A stretch of 64,000 nucleotides of DNA, from the NCBI RefSeq assembly GCF_001305675.1, contig NZ_CP011853.1, positions 372,001 to 436,000 of the forward strand, read 5' to 3'. Below the pieces are notes generated by a model, which was given only the letters and a program-made list of their open reading frames with translations, did not search any database and was not told the DNA's origin. A program made the translations under genes and the position numbers. Origin of the DNA: Gordonia phthalatica (GTDB lineage: Bacteria; Actinomycetota; Actinomycetes; Mycobacteriales; Mycobacteriaceae). This document shows, piece by piece, positions 40,990 to 51,027 of the stretch (position 1 is the first letter of the stretch; every line of letters begins with the position of its first letter).

Positions 40990-42171
40990 TCAGATCGCGT
41001 ACTGGAACACGGTCAGCATGTGCATGCCGAACCACCCCGAGAACAGCGCGACAACTCCGAGGAAGGCCACGATCTCGCCGTTCGGGCGCCGCGCGATCCG
41101 CAACGCCACCGGAATCAGCAGGACGAACGCAGGCAGCAGCAGGCGTGCGCGGCTCATCATCAAACCGTCCGACAACAGGATCGAGGCCACCACCCCCGCG
41201 CCGTACACCAGAACCGGCCACGGGATGCGGTCCACCGCAGACCAGATCAGGAGGACGACGATCGCCATGATGATCAACGCGGTCGCCACGGCGGCGAAGT
41301 CCCCGGCGTGCAGGAGAGTCGTGGTGAGGAACCGCCACGTCGCGGCCCCGCCGTCGATCTTCGTGTTCCATCCGGTCGTCTGAATCTCGAACCAGCCGCC
41401 GAGCCGCCCCGTCTTCGACGCCACCAACGCCAGATAGCTGAGGTACCCCAGCGGCGCCAGCACGATCGCCGCCCACGCGCGGGGGCCGTCGCGCCGCGAC
41501 AGGAAGGCCGCGATCATCACCACCCCGATCACCGCGGCCGCTGTCGGACGCACCGCGCCCGCCCCCAGGGCGGCCAGACCCGCGAGCAGCCACCGATGCT
41601 CCAAGACACCGACCAGCGCCCAGGCGGCGGCCGCACAGAACAGGGCCTCCGTGTACGCCATGTTCAGCACCACCGACATCGGCGTCGCCGCGAACAATCC
41701 GACCAGCACGATGCCCGCCGTCGACGTGCTCGGCGGTCGAAGCGAGTCGCGGACGCGCTGGGCGCACACACGGCCCACGTGACCGACAGCCACCGCCGCG
41801 CACAGTCCGGCGACCACGTTCACGAGCATCGCGGCGGCGAACGGCGTCAGTCCCGGAACAAACGTGACCGTTCTCACCGTCATCGGATACCCGGGGAAGA
41901 ATGCGTACGCCGTGAACTCCGTGTGGATGCCGTTCGCGTCCGCGAAGTTCAACGGGACCCCGCCGTAGCCGTAGCGCGCGATACCGAGCATCCACTCGCC
42001 GTCCCACTTCGACAGGACTTGCATCATGCCCAGGTGCTTCGACACCGAGACCGCGGTCAGTACGGCCAGCCCGACCATCCGAACCGCGACGTACACGGCC
42101 ATGCACCGCAGAGCGAACTCGTAGTCGGTGCACCAGCGCCGAACCGAGTCGGTGGTGCGAGGGGTACTCAT
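40990..42171 (-). CDS. Polytopic membrane glycosyltransferase (GT-C, PIG-V-like)
   Basis: A 393-residue membrane protein with about 10-12 helices. The N-terminal loop MQVLSKWDGEWMLGIARYGYGGVPLNFADANGIHTEFTAYAFFPGYP has the W-D-x-x-W-(Y/F)-x-x-I-A-x-x-GY signature of PIG-V-like mannosyltransferases, whose Asp is catalytic. These enzymes add mannose from polyprenyl-phosphomannose outside the membrane. In actinobacteria they act on phosphatidylinositol mannosides, lipomannan or proteins. ATG 42171 is selected from several in-frame starts by its position just before the first helix region. It diverges from ask. Confidence 0.72.
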   Translation of the reverse strand: MSTPRTTDSVRRWCTDYEFALRCMAVYVAVRMVGLAVLTAVSVSKHLGMMQVLSKWDGEWMLGIARYGYGGVPLNFADANGIHTEFTAYAFFPGYPMTVRTVTFVPGLTPFAAAMLVNVVAGLCAAVAVGHVGRVCAQRVRDSLRPPSTSTAGIVLVGLFAATPMSVVLNMAYTEALFCAAAAWALVGVLEHRWLLAGLAALGAGAVRPTAAAVIGVVMIAAFLSRRDGPRAWAAIVLAPLGYLSYLALVASKTGRLGGWFEIQTTGWNTKIDGGAATWRFLTTTLLHAGDFAAVATALIIMAIVVLLIWSAVDRIPWPVLVYGAGVVASILLSDGLMMSRARLLLPAFVLLIPVALRIARRPNGEIVAFLGVVALFSGWFGMHMLTVFQYAI

Positions 42172-42297
42172 CGGACGCGATCCTACGGGCGATCCTCGAG
42201 GCGATCGCTGAAATGTGTCTGGCCGGGAGTGGCGGGTAAGGTGAACGCGGCGCAAGTCCCGTAGACGGATAGATGAAATTCAGGAAGGTTGCACGAC

Positions 42298-43563
<1,266 letters not shown>

Positions 43564-43574
43564 GAGAAACGGAC

Positions 43575-44600
43575 ATGGGTATCCGACTGGGAGTCGTCGG
43601 CGCCACCGGCCAGGTGGGCGGCGTCATGCGTCAACTGCTCGAAGACCGGAACTTCCCGGCCGACGAGATCCGCTTCTTCGCGTCCGCGCGCTCCGCGGGC
43701 AAGACCATCCAGTGGGGCGGCCGCGACATCGTCGTCGAAGACGCCGAGACCGCCGACCCCACCGGCCTCGACATCGCCCTGTTCTCCGCGGGCGGCACCA
43801 TGTCGAAGATCCAGGCACCCCGCTTCGCGGCCGCAGGCGTCACCGTCATCGACAACTCGTCCGCCTGGCGCAAGGACCCCGACGTCCCGCTGATCGTCGC
43901 CGAAGTCAACGGCCACCTCGCGAAGAACACGCCCAAGGGCATCATCGCGAACCCCAACTGCACCACCATGGCGGCCATGCCGGTCCTCAAGCCGCTGCAC
44001 GACGCCAAGGTGCTCAAGCGCCTCATCATCTCCAGCTACCAGGCCGTCTCCGGCAGCGGGCTCTCCGGCGTCCGCGAACTCGCGGGCCAGGTCCGCGCCG
44101 GCGCCGCCGACGCCGAGAAGCTCGTCTACGACGGCCACGCCGTCGACCTCGGCGAGAAGATCAACTACGTCGCACCCATCGCGTTCAACGTCGTCCCCCT
44201 CGCGGGCAACCTCGTCGACGACGGCACCGGTGAGACCGACGAGGACCAGAAGCTGCGCAACGAATCGCGCCGCATCCTCGACATCCCTGGCCTCCTCGTC
44301 AGCGGCACCTGCGTCCGCGTCCCCGTCTTCACCGGCCACTCGCTGTCCATCAACGCCGAGTTCGACGAAGCCGTCACCCCGGACCAGGCCCGCGAGATCC
44401 TCGCAGGAGCCCCCGGCGTCGCCCTCGCCGACGTGCCCAACCCGCTCGACGCGGCAGGCGGCGACGTCTCCCTCGTCGGCCGCATCCGCCAAGACGAAGG
44501 CGCACCCGAAGGCCACGGACTCGCGCTGTTCGTGTCGGGGGACAACTTGCGCAAGGGGGCGGCGCTCAACACGATTCAGATCGCTGAGTTGTTGGTGTAG
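43575..44600 (+). CDS. asd: Aspartate-semialdehyde dehydrogenase
   Basis: A 341-residue NADPH-dependent enzyme that reduces aspartyl phosphate to aspartate semialdehyde. The N-terminal dinucleotide motif is GVVGATGQVGGVM, ALFSAGGTMSKIQAPRFAAAG is the conserved ASADH segment, and the catalytic Cys lies in ANPNCTTMAAMPVLKPL. The acid/base His is in VFTGHSLSINAEF. AGGAGA precedes ATG 43575. It follows ask, the standard actinobacterial operon, which feeds diaminopimelate and amino-acid synthesis. Confidence 0.96.
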   Translation: MGIRLGVVGATGQVGGVMRQLLEDRNFPADEIRFFASARSAGKTIQWGGRDIVVEDAETADPTGLDIALFSAGGTMSKIQAPRFAAAGVTVIDNSSAWRKDPDVPLIVAEVNGHLAKNTPKGIIANPNCTTMAAMPVLKPLHDAKVLKRLIISSYQAVSGSGLSGVRELAGQVRAGAADAEKLVYDGHAVDLGEKINYVAPIAFNVVPLAGNLVDDGTGETDEDQKLRNESRRILDIPGLLVSGTCVRVPVFTGHSLSINAEFDEAVTPDQAREILAGAPGVALADVPNPLDAAGGDVSLVGRIRQDEGAPEGHGLALFVSGDNLRKGAALNTIQIAELLV

Positions 44601-44633
44601 CTCTGTACTTGTCGTGCGCACGCGCGGCCCGCT

Positions 44634-44746
44634 CACGTGCGACGGGTCGCGGTGACGACGTTGCCTCGGCAGTCCTCGCTCCTCGCCTAGCGGCTCGTCC
44701 CTGCGGAGAGCTCGGCGAACGTCATCACCGCGACCCGTCGGACGTG
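44634..44746. terminator. Large inverted repeat downstream of asd
   Basis: The arms 44634-44662 and 44718-44746 are 29 nt with two mismatches (core CGACGGGTCGCGGTGA), around a 55-nt loop. It begins 34 nt after the asd stop. It could form an ask-asd terminator or be a small inverted-repeat element. Confidence 0.5.
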
Positions 44747-44873
44747 GGCTGCTCGGCGCTGATCGGTGCTGTTCCAGAGGTGCTGCGATCTGTCGTCGTG
44801 AGCTTCTTTTCGATCTTCTGCTTCCAGCGTTCTCTTGCGTTTCCTCGTCTGCCGTTTCCGCGCTGGGTAACCG
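44747..44873. other. Gene-free, T-richer spacer
   Basis: This stretch holds no convincing gene. It is less GC-rich than its surroundings (for example TTCTTTTCGATCTTCTGCTT) and lies between two large inverted repeats. Confidence 0.4.
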
Positions 44874-44942
44874 TTCCCACATGAGGCGTTGCTTCCCGCT
44901 GCACGTCCGACGTGTAGCGGGAAGCAACGCCTCATGTGGGAA
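44874..44942. repeat. Very long near-perfect palindrome
   Basis: 34-nt arms (44874-44907 and 44909-44942) with one mismatch that would be a G-U pair in RNA, and a single-base centre. The left arm begins TTCCCACATGAGGCGTTGCT. No T-run follows. Both neighbouring genes are on the plus strand, so it is not a convergent-gene terminator. Confidence 0.7.
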
Positions 44943-45031
44943 TCGACGTCTTCGGCGGGAGTGTGGCTCCTGTGGCGGTCGTCACCGGTGAAACGGGCAA
45001 ACTGGGGCTACTCATCGGTAAGTTTGTGCTC

Positions 45032-45037
45032 TACATT
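45032..45037 (+). promoter_or_regulatory. -10 box of leaderless lipase gene
   Basis: TACATT ends 6 nt before ATG 45044. Confidence 0.5.
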
Positions 45038-45043
45038 ACGAGG

Positions 45044-46336
45044 ATGAGAAAAATTCGGGGCTTTGTCTCATCCACGTCATCCATCGGCGGGTTCGCGAAG
45101 CGGGCCGCCACCATCGCGGTCGTCGGCACCGTGGTCGGGAGCGGGCTCGTCGTCGGCACCGGCACGGCGCAGGCGGCGAACTTCTACACGCCGCCGTCGA
45201 ACTTCGCGTCCGCGCCCGGCTCGGTCGTCAAGACGCAGCCGACGGAACTGCTCCTGCAGATCCCCGGCATCCGCGGCCAGTGGCCCGGAACCGCCACCAA
45301 GATCATGTACACGTCCACCAAGCAGGACGGTGCACCCACCGCGGTCACCGGAACCGTCGTCGAACCCACCGCACCGTGGCGCGGCAAGGGCCCGCGCCCC
45401 ACCGTCGTCCTGGCGCCCGGCACCGTCGGACAGGGCGATCAGTGCGCCGGATCCAAGATGCTGTCGTTCCCCATGTCCATCGACCCGACCAAGCCGAGCC
45501 TCGGCGTCAACTACTCGGGCCTGGAGATGAACCTCTTCCTCCTCAACGGCGTCCGCGTCGTCATGACCGACTACATCGGCCTCGGCACCCCGGGCATCCA
45601 CACCTACGTCAACCGCCTCGAGTCCGGCCACGCCGTGCTCGACGCCGCGCGCGCCGCGCTGAAGGTCGCCAAGGCGCCCAAGGACGCGCCCGTCGCCTTC
45701 TCCGGCTACTCGCAGGGCGGTGGCGCCGCCGCGTCGGCCGCCGAACTGGCGTCCACGTACGCCGCCGACCTCAACGTGAAGGCCACCTACGCGGGTGCGC
45801 CGCCCGCCGACCTCTCCAAGGTCATCACCAAGATCGACGGCACGTTCATCGCCGGTGCGATCAGCTACGCCATCAACGGCCTCGCCGCCCGCTACCCGGC
45901 GCTCGGACCGATCCTGACCAAGGAGACCAACGCCCACGGCGAGCAGGTCCTGCACAACGTCGCGACCCAGTGCATCGCCGACACCGGCCTCTCCTACGGC
46001 TTCCAGCGCACCAACCAGTGGACCCGCAGCGGCAAGTCCCTGGCCTCGGTGATCAACGGCTACCCGGAGATCCAGAAGATGCTGGCCGACCAGCGCATCG
46101 GCACTCTGAAGCCGAACGCCCCCGTCCTGATCTCCACGGGTGTCAACGACGACGTCATCCCGCACGGGCAGGTGGTCCAGCTGTACCGCGACTGGAAGAA
46201 GCAGGGCGCGACGGTGCACCTCGCCAACGACTACACCCCGCCGATCTTCCCCGGCCTCGTCGTCAACCACGCGATGCCGATGCTGTTCACCATGCTGCCT
46301 GCGACCAACTTCATTCTCAGTGAGTTCAATCGCTGA
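45044..46336 (+). CDS. Secreted lipase, LIP family
   Basis: A 430-residue exported lipase (PF03583 type). The signal peptide (RAATIAVVGTVVGSGLVVGTGTAQAA) is followed by the family N-terminal segment NFYTPPSNFASAPGSVVKTQP. The nucleophile Ser is S223 in FSGYSQGGGAA. The acid residue is probably in STGVNDDVIPHGQ and the His in LVVNHAMPM. Fungal and actinobacterial members hydrolyse triacylglycerols outside the cell. ATG 45044 follows a TACATT box by 6 nt; the open frame extends back to 44936 through the palindrome without conserved sequence. It stands alone in the plus direction. Confidence 0.87.
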   Translation: MRKIRGFVSSTSSIGGFAKRAATIAVVGTVVGSGLVVGTGTAQAANFYTPPSNFASAPGSVVKTQPTELLLQIPGIRGQWPGTATKIMYTSTKQDGAPTAVTGTVVEPTAPWRGKGPRPTVVLAPGTVGQGDQCAGSKMLSFPMSIDPTKPSLGVNYSGLEMNLFLLNGVRVVMTDYIGLGTPGIHTYVNRLESGHAVLDAARAALKVAKAPKDAPVAFSGYSQGGGAAASAAELASTYAADLNVKATYAGAPPADLSKVITKIDGTFIAGAISYAINGLAARYPALGPILTKETNAHGEQVLHNVATQCIADTGLSYGFQRTNQWTRSGKSLASVINGYPEIQKMLADQRIGTLKPNAPVLISTGVNDDVIPHGQVVQLYRDWKKQGATVHLANDYTPPIFPGLVVNHAMPMLFTMLPATNFILSEFNR

Positions 46337-46422
46337 ACGGGGCCCACAGTTGAACCGGGGTTTTCATGACGTGCGGCCCGATTCGCCGGTGCCCTCGGTC
46401 GATCGCATGATCGACTGAGGAC

Positions 46423-47829
46423 ATGGGAGTGGGGAAGCGCATCCTGATCGTCGTCGCCGCGACGATCCTCGGGCTCGCCACGGCGTCCATTGCGACCGCC
46501 GCGGCGAGCCCTTCTGCATCCGGGACCGGACCGGCCTGGACGTCGCTGATGCACGGCGACCCGGAATCGACAGACAGCACGGCCTATCGCGGTCCCGGAA
46601 GGACCGGGCACCTGGCCGCGTCGAGCACTCCCGGCGGCGTCTGCGCGGCCACCTTCGTCGGCAGCGACGGCTACCCGGTCTCGCTGTGCACCGCCTACGT
46701 CGCCGGCAGCCCGCCGCAGTTCGCGACGCCCGTCGTCACCCTGTTCCATCCGCGCACCGCGCGGGTCCTCGCGCGTCTCCCGCTGACCAAGGGGCAGCTG
46801 CTCGGCGGCGTGTACGGCTTCCTCGACGACCACGACCGCGTCGTCGTCGCCGACGGATCCGGACGCATCCTGCGCGTCGGGCACCACCGCACGACCGCTG
46901 GCTGGGAGCTGCGGGTCGATGCGGCCACCGACATCTCGAAGCATCTCGACGGCGACGGCGTCACCGGCCTCGCGCCCGATCACCTGGGGCGCACCTGGTT
47001 CGCGACCACCGGCGGCGTCGTCGGCACCGTCGCCCAGAACGGTCGGATCGGCACCGCACGACTGCCCGGGAGTGAACAGCTCGGCAACGGGCTCACCGTC
47101 CACCGCACCGGCGTCTCCGTCCTCTCCACGCATGCGCTCTACGAGATGCGAGCCGACGCCGACGGTGTCCCGCGCACGGTGTGGCGCCGCACCTACGACC
47201 GCGGGATCGCGCGCAAACCCGGCCAACTGACCTGGGGCTCAGGCACCACCCCCACCTACTTCGGACCCGGCGGCGACGGCTGGGTGGGGATCGTCGACAG
47301 CGCCGCCGTCCCGAATCTCATCGTCTACCGCTCCGACGACGGCTCCCGGGTCTGCCGGATGCGAGCGTTCGCAGCGCCGAACCAGGGGACCGAGAACTCG
47401 CCGATGGCGTGGGGACGCAGCCTGGTCATCCCCAGCACCTACGGCTTCCAGTACCCGCCGATGGCGGTGAGCGGACCCAGCGTGCCTGCGGCGGCACCCT
47501 TCCGAGGCGGCATGACCCGCATCGACGTCTCCGACGGCCGCTGCCGACGCGTGTGGGAGACCACCACCGATCGGATGGCGACCCTGCCGAGGCTGTCGCG
47601 CGCCGACGGTCTGATCCACGGCCTCGCCTACGGGCCGTATGCACCCGGACCGCAGCAGTTGGGACCGGTGAACTACGCGGCGATCGACTTCGCCACCGGC
47701 CGACGCGTCGTCACCCGACGCGTCGCGACCGCACCCCTCGACGAGCCGCTGCAGCTGACCGGGATGATCGCGCCCGACGGTGCGCTCTGGCAGGGGACCG
47801 CCACGCGCATGCTGAAGATCGCCCCGTGA
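46423..47829 (+). CDS. Secreted protein with beta-propeller-like repeats
   Basis: A 468-residue exported protein. The signal peptide ILIVVAATILGLATASIATAAA is followed by about 440 residues with repeated strands: GGVYGFLDDHDRVVVADGSGRILRVGHH, GLAPDHLGRTWFATTGGVVGTVAQNGRIG and GMIAPDGALWQGTATRMLKI. These resemble PQQ/NHL-type propeller blades. Cys pairs (GVCAATF, SLCTAY; SRVCRMR, GRCRRVW) could form disulfides. No catalytic motif is recognised. Similar proteins occur in Gordonia and Rhodococcus envelopes, as far as I recall. Function unknown. Confidence 0.6.
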   Translation: MGVGKRILIVVAATILGLATASIATAAASPSASGTGPAWTSLMHGDPESTDSTAYRGPGRTGHLAASSTPGGVCAATFVGSDGYPVSLCTAYVAGSPPQFATPVVTLFHPRTARVLARLPLTKGQLLGGVYGFLDDHDRVVVADGSGRILRVGHHRTTAGWELRVDAATDISKHLDGDGVTGLAPDHLGRTWFATTGGVVGTVAQNGRIGTARLPGSEQLGNGLTVHRTGVSVLSTHALYEMRADADGVPRTVWRRTYDRGIARKPGQLTWGSGTTPTYFGPGGDGWVGIVDSAAVPNLIVYRSDDGSRVCRMRAFAAPNQGTENSPMAWGRSLVIPSTYGFQYPPMAVSGPSVPAAAPFRGGMTRIDVSDGRCRRVWETTTDRMATLPRLSRADGLIHGLAYGPYAPGPQQLGPVNYAAIDFATGRRVVTRRVATAPLDEPLQLTGMIAPDGALWQGTATRMLKIAP

Positions 47830-47863
47830 GCCCGCGGACGGGTCGGCGGGTGCCGTCGTCTGC

Positions 47864-47869
47864 CATTAT
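47864..47869 (+). promoter_or_regulatory. -10 box of a leaderless start (gene at 47877)
   Basis: CATTAT ends 7 nt before ATG 47877. Confidence 0.45.
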
Positions 47870-47876
47870 CGAGGGC

Positions 47877-48539
47877 ATGACGACACCTCGACCGTCCGAC
47901 GACCCCGATCGGCCTCGCATCCCCACGCAGGCCGAACTGGATGCGGAGGACATGGCGGAGATCGCTCGGAGGTCGAAGGACAACGATCACAACAACCGGT
48001 ATCCCGCCCGCCCCGTCGATCCCGGTGCGCCGCCGCGCGTGCTGACCCGCGACGCGCGCATCGTGTTCTACATCGCGGCCGCCGCCTGTGCCGCGTGGAT
48101 GATCTACGGATTCGTGAACCTGTCGTGGCTCGAATCGTTGATGGCGGAACGACTGCTGCCGGGGCTCGAGAGCGTGAAAGGTATCGACCCGGACACCAAG
48201 GCGGTGTCCATGGCCGACTTCTGGACGCCCGGCTTGCTGATCGGCATCCCGCTGTTCACCGCCCTCGGCTATCCGCTGCTCGTCGGCATCGCGAAGGGGC
48301 ACAGCCGCAATGTGCGGAGCATCTACCTGTCGCTGATCGTCGTCACCGTCCTGTTCACCATCGTCGGCTCCGACCTTCTGTTCGGATATCCGGAGGTCAG
48401 CGTGGTGGCCCGTGTCCTCGCGTGGATCCACTGCGGTGCACTGGTTCTGTCCGGACTCATCACCCTGCGCAAGCAGGTCAGCGAGTGGCTGCCGTTGTCT
48501 ATGGCCGCGAAGCCCTTCCGCCGCTCGCGCGACGAGTAG
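47877..48539 (+). CDS. Membrane protein of unknown function (220 aa)
   Basis: An acidic, proline-rich N-terminus of about 60 residues (MTTPRPSDDPDRPRIPTQ) is followed by four hydrophobic helices: IVFYIAAAACAAWMIYGFV, FWTPGLLIGIPLFTALGYPLLV, IYLSLIVVTVLFTIVGSDLLF and VLAWIHCGALVLSGLITL. The segment between helices 1 and 2 (LESVKGIDPDTKAVSMADF) is probably outside. No family is recognised. The start is supported by the upstream CATTAT box. It is likely an actinobacteria-specific inner-membrane protein. Confidence 0.65.
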   Translation: MTTPRPSDDPDRPRIPTQAELDAEDMAEIARRSKDNDHNNRYPARPVDPGAPPRVLTRDARIVFYIAAAACAAWMIYGFVNLSWLESLMAERLLPGLESVKGIDPDTKAVSMADFWTPGLLIGIPLFTALGYPLLVGIAKGHSRNVRSIYLSLIVVTVLFTIVGSDLLFGYPEVSVVARVLAWIHCGALVLSGLITLRKQVSEWLPLSMAAKPFRRSRDE

Positions 48540-48618
48540 GTTGGAGGAACGGGCCCGTGCTGCGTGATGATCGCGCCGACGAGCCCGCCCGTGCCAGAAG
48601 AACCGATAGGAGAATGCA

Positions 48619-49050
48619 ATGACCGTGAGCCCCGTGTACCACGTCTCGTCGACCTCTACCGGAGGCGGCCGAGACAGCGAGGTGGTCTCGGAATCCGGCC
48701 GCATCGACCTCGTCCTGGCGCCGCCGGTCGAGATGGGCGGCAACGGCGACGGCAGCAACCCGGAGGAGCTGTTCTCCGCCGGTTGGGCCGCCTGCTTCAT
48801 GGGCGCGCTGCGTCTGATGGCGAAGAACAAGGGCGCCACTCTCACCGATGAGACCGCGGTGAAGGTGACCGTCGGCATCGGCAAGGACGACGCCGACGGC
48901 GGTTTCGGACTGACCGCCGACATCGACGTCTACCTTCCGGGACTGGAGACGGCTGCGGCCGCCGAGCTGGCTCAGGCCGCGCACGGATTCTGCCCGTACT
49001 CGAAGGCCACCCGCGGCAATATCGCCGCAACCGTGACGTCGCGAGTGTGA
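48619..49050 (+). CDS. ohr: Organic hydroperoxide resistance protein (Ohr/OsmC family)
   Basis: A 143-residue thiol peroxidase. The two redox Cys are present: C59 in SAGWAACFMGAL and C124 in AHGFCPYSKATRGN, the latter the Ohr signature. The N-terminal strand region VVSESGRIDLVLAPPVEMGG is also typical. Ohr reduces fatty-acid and other organic hydroperoxides using a lipoylated partner. AGGAGA precedes ATG 48619. No OhrR-type MarR repressor adjoins it, which is unusual for ohr. Confidence 0.92.
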   Translation: MTVSPVYHVSSTSTGGGRDSEVVSESGRIDLVLAPPVEMGGNGDGSNPEELFSAGWAACFMGALRLMAKNKGATLTDETAVKVTVGIGKDDADGGFGLTADIDVYLPGLETAAAAELAQAAHGFCPYSKATRGNIAATVTSRV

Positions 49051-49069
49051 TTCGCGGCACGAGGGCCGG

Positions 49070-49075
49070 TACCGT
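49070..49075 (+). promoter_or_regulatory. -10 box of a leaderless start (gene at 49084)
   Basis: TACCGT ends 8 nt before GTG 49084. Confidence 0.45.
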
Positions 49076-49083
49076 GACTTCTC

Positions 49084-49551
49084 GTGAGTAACTGGGCCAT
49101 CGTCGCCGCCGTCGCTGTACTGGCGGTCACCATCGCGACCATCGGATACGTGCGATACCGCCAGAACGAGACGTCGACGCTCCGCAACGACGCCGACCTC
49201 GCCGTCCGCCTCCGCGAACTCGCGGGCAAGGACGCCGTTCGGCTGGCCGCGGTCGACGAGTTCGAGACCGCCGTCTACGAGCGACTGTTCTACACGCGGG
49301 CCATCGGTCCGCGCGTCCGGGCCGCGGCGTGGGCGTTGCTGGCCGCCGTCCTGTCGACCGCGGGAGTCCTCCTGCTCGACGGGAACACCAGCACCGCCAG
49401 CGTCGTTGCCTGGGCGGCCGCCGTCGTCTTGGCCATCGCCTTCGGCGTGGCCGCGGTGGTCTTCGTCGTGCTCGCGGTCTACGCCACGCTGACCACCCCG
49501 CGCGTCTCGTTCGACGAGTCGTACGAGTCCGCAGAGGCGGATCAGGAGTGA
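49084..49551 (+). CDS. Membrane protein of unknown function (155 aa)
   Basis: Three hydrophobic helices: WAIVAAVAVLAVTIATIGYV at the N-terminus, then AAAWALLAAVLSTAGVLLLD and VVAWAAAVVLAIAFGVAAVVFVVLAVYAT as a pair. A cytosolic-type segment of about 50 residues between helices 1 and 2 is rich in Arg/Glu (LRNDADLAVRLRELAGKDAVRLAAVDEFE). The acidic C-tail is DESYESAEADQE. The stop overlaps the next start (GTGA), so its product is probably made in step with the exported protein downstream. No family is recognised. Confidence 0.65.
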   Translation: MSNWAIVAAVAVLAVTIATIGYVRYRQNETSTLRNDADLAVRLRELAGKDAVRLAAVDEFETAVYERLFYTRAIGPRVRAAAWALLAAVLSTAGVLLLDGNTSTASVVAWAAAVVLAIAFGVAAVVFVVLAVYATLTTPRVSFDESYESAEADQE

Positions 49552-51017
49552 CCCGGCGGCGCCGCTCGTCGGTGCTCGGTCGGTGGATCTCGGCGCTGGT
49601 CGTCGGAATCCTTGTTCTCTCTCTCGTGGCGGCGTCCGCGATGGTCGCCGTCGTCACCCGGCCCGTCAGCGTGCTGCCCGCAGCCTCCGTCGAGACGATC
49701 GCTGAGCCGGGGGTTCCCGACGCGGTTCTGGTGAGCCGCACTCTCTTCGGGGCGTCGCCGACCGCCGTGGTGGTGCCCGAGCGGACGGATGCGGCGTCGT
49801 CGGCCGCAGCCGTCGAGCTCACGAACCGCAATCGCGTGCCGATGTTCCGCGTCGCACCCACCACCGTCGGGGCGGTCGCCGACGAACTGCGCCGACTCGG
49901 CGTGCAGCAGGCCGTTCGGATCGGCGGTGAGGTCCCGGATCTCGGAGTGCCCGTCACCGACGACACCGGTGTCGTCGCCGGCGATGCCGCGCCGAACGGC
50001 GAGGGGACCGTCGTCCTGCTCTCGCAGGCGGGCGACGACGCCGTCGCTACGGCGCAGGCCTCCGGTGCCGAGACCGTCTCCATGCCCGCCCCGGACCCGC
50101 GCGTCTCCGGCGAGGCCGTTCGGCTCCTCAAAGAACAGCCGGACGCACCGGTTCGGGCGATCGGTCCGGGCTTCGGCGATCGCGCGCAACTGGTGCGCCG
50201 CATCGAACTGGCGCGGACCGTCCCGGAACTTCCCGGCGGCGGTCAGCTGATGTTTCCCGGCCGACGCGTCGTCGCCCTGTACGGGTCGCCCGGCGCGCCC
50301 GAACTGGGGCCGCTGGGGCGCCAGAGCATCCCGGCGAGCATCGCCCGCATCAAGGCCCTCGCCGCGCGCTACGACAAGCTCTCACCTGTTCCCGTGGTCC
50401 CCGGTTTCGAGATCATCGTGTCGGTCGCGTCCGCCGATCCTGGACCCGGCGGGAACTACACCTCGGTGCTCGATGTCGCCGCCATCCGCCCTTGGGTCGA
50501 CGCAGCCCGCAAGGCCGGCGTGTACGTGACGCTTGACCTGCAACCGGGGCGTACGGACTTCCTCACCCAGGCCAAGATGTTCCGCGCTCTGCTGCTGGAA
50601 CCGCACGTGGGACTCGCGCTGGACCCGGAATGGCGGCTGAAGCCGAATCAGGTGCACCTGACGCAGATCGGCTCCGTCGAGCCCGCCGAGGTGAACCGCA
50701 CGTCGAGCTGGTTGGCCGACCTCGTCGCACGGAACAACCTGCCGCAGAAGGCGCTGGTGCTGCACCAGTTCGACGCCGACATGCTCGGCGATCGTCTGAA
50801 GATCGACACGAGCCGCGACGAACTGGCCTTCGTGATCCACGCGGACGGGCACGGCGTCCCGCACGTGAAGATGTCCACCTGGAATCGCATCGTGCAGGGT
50901 CTGCCTCCGCGAACGTGGTTGGGGTGGAAGAATTTCTTCACAGAGGACAAGCCGATGTTCTCGCCGAAGCGGACGATGGACGTCCAACCGCATCCGTGGT
51001 TCATCTCGTACCAATAG
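49548..51017 (+). CDS. Exported protein with cell-wall-binding-like and TIM-barrel-like parts
   Basis: A 489-residue protein with an N-terminal membrane anchor or uncleaved signal (WISALVVGILVLSLVAASAMVAVV). Residues about 45-230 show repeats of the cell-wall-binding type (AVLVSRTLFGASPTAVVVP, ELRRLGVQQAVRIGGEVPDL, TVVLLSQAGDDAV). The C-terminal half (VVALYGSPGAPELGPLG, PVVPGFEIIVSV, GVYVTLDLQPGR, VGLALDPEWRLKPNQ, ALVLHQF) reads like a glycosidase-type barrel with a possible acid in DPEWR. It is translationally coupled to the small membrane protein before it and lies 10 nt before the DUF2252 gene. A cell-wall role is inferred only. Confidence 0.6.
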   Translation: MTRRRRSSVLGRWISALVVGILVLSLVAASAMVAVVTRPVSVLPAASVETIAEPGVPDAVLVSRTLFGASPTAVVVPERTDAASSAAAVELTNRNRVPMFRVAPTTVGAVADELRRLGVQQAVRIGGEVPDLGVPVTDDTGVVAGDAAPNGEGTVVLLSQAGDDAVATAQASGAETVSMPAPDPRVSGEAVRLLKEQPDAPVRAIGPGFGDRAQLVRRIELARTVPELPGGGQLMFPGRRVVALYGSPGAPELGPLGRQSIPASIARIKALAARYDKLSPVPVVPGFEIIVSVASADPGPGGNYTSVLDVAAIRPWVDAARKAGVYVTLDLQPGRTDFLTQAKMFRALLLEPHVGLALDPEWRLKPNQVHLTQIGSVEPAEVNRTSSWLADLVARNNLPQKALVLHQFDADMLGDRLKIDTSRDELAFVIHADGHGVPHVKMSTWNRIVQGLPPRTWLGWKNFFTEDKPMFSPKRTMDVQPHPWFISYQ

Positions 51018-51027
51018 AGAGGCCCCC

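Noticed and set aside
44609..44935. Small overlapping ORFs on both strands after asd
   Set aside because: They run through the large inverted repeats, have no ribosome site and no recognisable composition.
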